DNA from: Clostridiales bacterium NK3B98
GTDB lineage: Bacteria > Bacillota > Clostridia > Oscillospirales > Oscillospiraceae
Direction of reading: 5' to 3'
NCBI GenBank assembly: GCA_000421005.1
Contig: ATWA01000009.1
Location: forward strand, 1 to 64,000
DNA: 64,000 nt
Part shown: one piece after another, positions 62,817-64,000 of the stretch
Numbering within the stretch: the stretch's first letter is position 1
Layout: every line of letters starts with the position of its first letter
The notes under the pieces: model-generated
What the model was told of the DNA's origin: nothing
Database searches by the model: none
The model's input: only the letters and a program-made list of their open reading frames with translations
Position numbers and translations under genes: made by a program

Positions 62817-63722
62817 TCACTTTTTCAGTTGCTCCATCTGCCGCCGCTTTTCTGCCAGCAGAGACTTCAGCTCACCTGCACCGAAATGGTAGGTGCTGGC
62901 GCAGAAGTGGCATTTCAGCTCAATGCCCTCCGGGTTTCCCGCCAGCTCGGCTAGGTCGTCCTCACCCAGGCTGAGCAGAGAGCGCTGATACCGCTCCCGG
63001 GAACAGGTGCAGCGGTACTCCACCGGGTTTTCGTCCAGAATCTCTACCTCAAAGGCGCTGAGGATGGTACGCAGCATTTCCTCCGGCTTCATCCCCGCCT
63101 GCAAATGAGGGGTGACGCTGCCGAAGGCCTTTACCCCTGCCTCCACCTTGTCAATGGTGTCGTCATCCGCACCGGGCAAAAGCTGAATCAGATACCCTCC
63201 GGCGTTGGAGACGTGCTGATCCCGCTCCACCAGAACCCCCAGCGCACAGGCGGTGGGGAACTGCTCACTGATGGCGAAATAGCTGGTCACGTCCTCGGCA
63301 ATTTCGCCGCTGACCAGCGGGACAGAGCCCACATAAGGCTCCTTCAGCCCCAGATCCTTGATGACGGTGAGGGTGCCGTCTGTGCCTACTGCCCAGCCCA
63401 CATCCAGCTTGCCGGGATACTTCTCCATCAGGGAAATGTGGGGATTGTCCACATACCCCCGGACATTGCCCCCGGAGTCAGCGACACAGACAATACTGCC
63501 CAGTGGTCCGCCGCCTTTGAACTGAATGCTCACCGTGTCCCGCTCTCCCTTGAGCTGATTGCCCATCATGGATGCCGCCATAAGGCTGCGCCCCAGTGCG
63601 GCGGTGGCCACGGGAAGGGTCTGGTGAACCTGACGGGCGTGCTCCACCAGTCCGCTGGCAGAGATGGCTGCGGCCATCACCGCCCCGTCGCTGGTGATGG
63701 CTCGAATAATATGGTCAGACAT
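62817..63722 (-). CDS. hslO: redox-regulated chaperone Hsp33
   Basis: The 301-residue protein is activated by oxidation and protects unfolding proteins in the cytoplasm. The zinc-binding cysteines are Cys238, Cys240 (CTC), Cys271 and Cys274 (CHFC), the conserved CXC...CXXC pattern. The N-terminal domain shows ATAALGRSLMAASMMGNQLKG and GGGPLGSIVCVAD. The ATG at 63722 (MSDHIIRAITSDG) follows AGGAAAA. It lies 10 bases after a methyltransferase gene in the same direction. Confidence 0.95.
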   Translation of the reverse strand: MSDHIIRAITSDGAVMAAAISASGLVEHARQVHQTLPVATAALGRSLMAASMMGNQLKGERDTVSIQFKGGGPLGSIVCVADSGGNVRGYVDNPHISLMEKYPGKLDVGWAVGTDGTLTVIKDLGLKEPYVGSVPLVSGEIAEDVTSYFAISEQFPTACALGVLVERDQHVSNAGGYLIQLLPGADDDTIDKVEAGVKAFGSVTPHLQAGMKPEEMLRTILSAFEVEILDENPVEYRCTCSRERYQRSLLSLGEDDLAELAGNPEGIELKCHFCASTYHFGAGELKSLLAEKRRQMEQLKK

Positions 63723-63732
63723 TTTTCCTGTA

Positions 63733-64000
63733 TTACTCCTGATTTTCTTTTTTCCAGACATAAAAGACCCGACTGTCTGCCATGCAGGGGGCCTCGCCGC
63801 TCTCTCCGGTACAGGAGAGCAGAGAAAGCCCGTCCTCCGTGAGCAGCTTTTCCAGCGTCTCCAAGGGCCAGCCTCGCTCTATATGCTCCTCCTGCTCCCG
63901 TGTCCAGTGAACGCCGTCAGCGCTCTGGAACAGGTCAAGCCCATAGGTGAGCAAGCTCCGCCTTGCGTCCCAATCCCCACGCCAAAGACAGAGCGCCCCC
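63733..64000 (-). CDS. class I SAM-dependent methyltransferase (C-terminal part)
   Basis: The open frame runs off the right edge, so only the last 88 or so residues are visible. They read through DWDARRSLLTYGLDLFQ, WTREQEEHIERGWPLETLEKLL and the closing ADSRVFYVWKK. This resembles the end of class I methyltransferases, in which a paired-helix segment precedes a final RVFFVARK-type strand. The SAM-binding motif lies outside the window, so the family call is tentative. An internal TTG at 63954 should not be taken as the start. Confidence 0.6.
   Translation of the reverse strand, partial: GALCLWRGDWDARRSLLTYGLDLFQSADGVHWTREQEEHIERGWPLETLEKLLTEDGLSLLSCTGESGEAPCMADSRVFYVWKKENQE

Overview
The window looks like chromosomal DNA from a GC-rich, spore-forming, anaerobic Firmicute, most likely an Oscillospiraceae-type gut bacterium. 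The signs are Gram-positive style Shine-Dalgarno sites, spoVAD/spoVAE with a sigma-G-like promoter, ATP-type PEP carboxykinase, formate-tetrahydrofolate ligase behind a ZTP riboswitch, lactate dehydrogenase, and an SPFH/zinc-ribbon/TPM set like Bacillus ydjIGH. The species cannot be fixed from sequence alone. No tRNA, rRNA, CRISPR array, prophage or intact insertion sequence was found.

Layout. 1-3.9 kb is accessory in character: a 164-bp MITE-like element, a large secreted transglutaminase-like protein, and a divergent XRE regulator / SLOG protein pair sharing one inverted repeat. 3.9-8.4 kb (minus strand) is trmL-pgk-tpiA-gpmI, with a chain of hairpins between pgk and tpiA. 8.6-15 kb holds proB, pckA, recG, a Cys-rich small protein and an HSL-type esterase. 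15-17.8 kb is an amino-acid ABC transporter with a 247-bp all-hairpin element inside it. 17.9-23 kb holds a ROK protein, galM, asnA and a sodium:alanine symporter. 23.1-25.9 kb is an operon of two different esterases plus an ATP-grasp ligase with no assigned pathway. 26-27.4 kb is spoVAD-spoVAE. 27.5-33.3 kb holds a zinc-ribbon protein, guaB and two tandem isopropylmalate-isomerase-like pairs. 33.4-37.4 kb is a GH2 beta-galactosidase and ldh. 37.5-40.9 kb is the ydjI/ydjG/ydjH-like membrane-stress set. 41-45.3 kb is a tightly coupled PHP phosphatase / DAHP synthase / pseudouridine synthase / flavoprotein / GreA operon. 45.3-49.2 kb is one 1301-residue c-di-GMP protein. 49.6-52.8 kb holds a class A PBP facing a YtvI-like protein. 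52.9-55.9 kb is an ACT regulator, homoserine dehydrogenase and aspartokinase. 56-64 kb holds a lipoprotein, an MBL/beta-CASP nuclease-like protein, a YjbR protein, the second copy of the hairpin element, pyk, fhs, hslO and part of a methyltransferase.

How it fits together. Much of the window is central carbon and amino-acid metabolism: lower glycolysis (tpiA, pgk, gpmI, pyk), fermentation and anaplerosis (ldh, pckA), galactoside use (beta-galactosidase, galM), one-carbon metabolism (fhs), and aspartate-family and aromatic amino-acid entry steps.

The most notable non-gene signal is a dispersed structured element present twice, 43 kb apart. It has a 92-bp identical core, a neighbouring hairpin with compensatory changes, and a pair of near-identical bracketing hairpins unique to each copy. 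Both copies lie in the sense orientation just 3' of a metabolic gene. Promoters across the window repeatedly use an extended -10 of the form TGC-TAtAAT.
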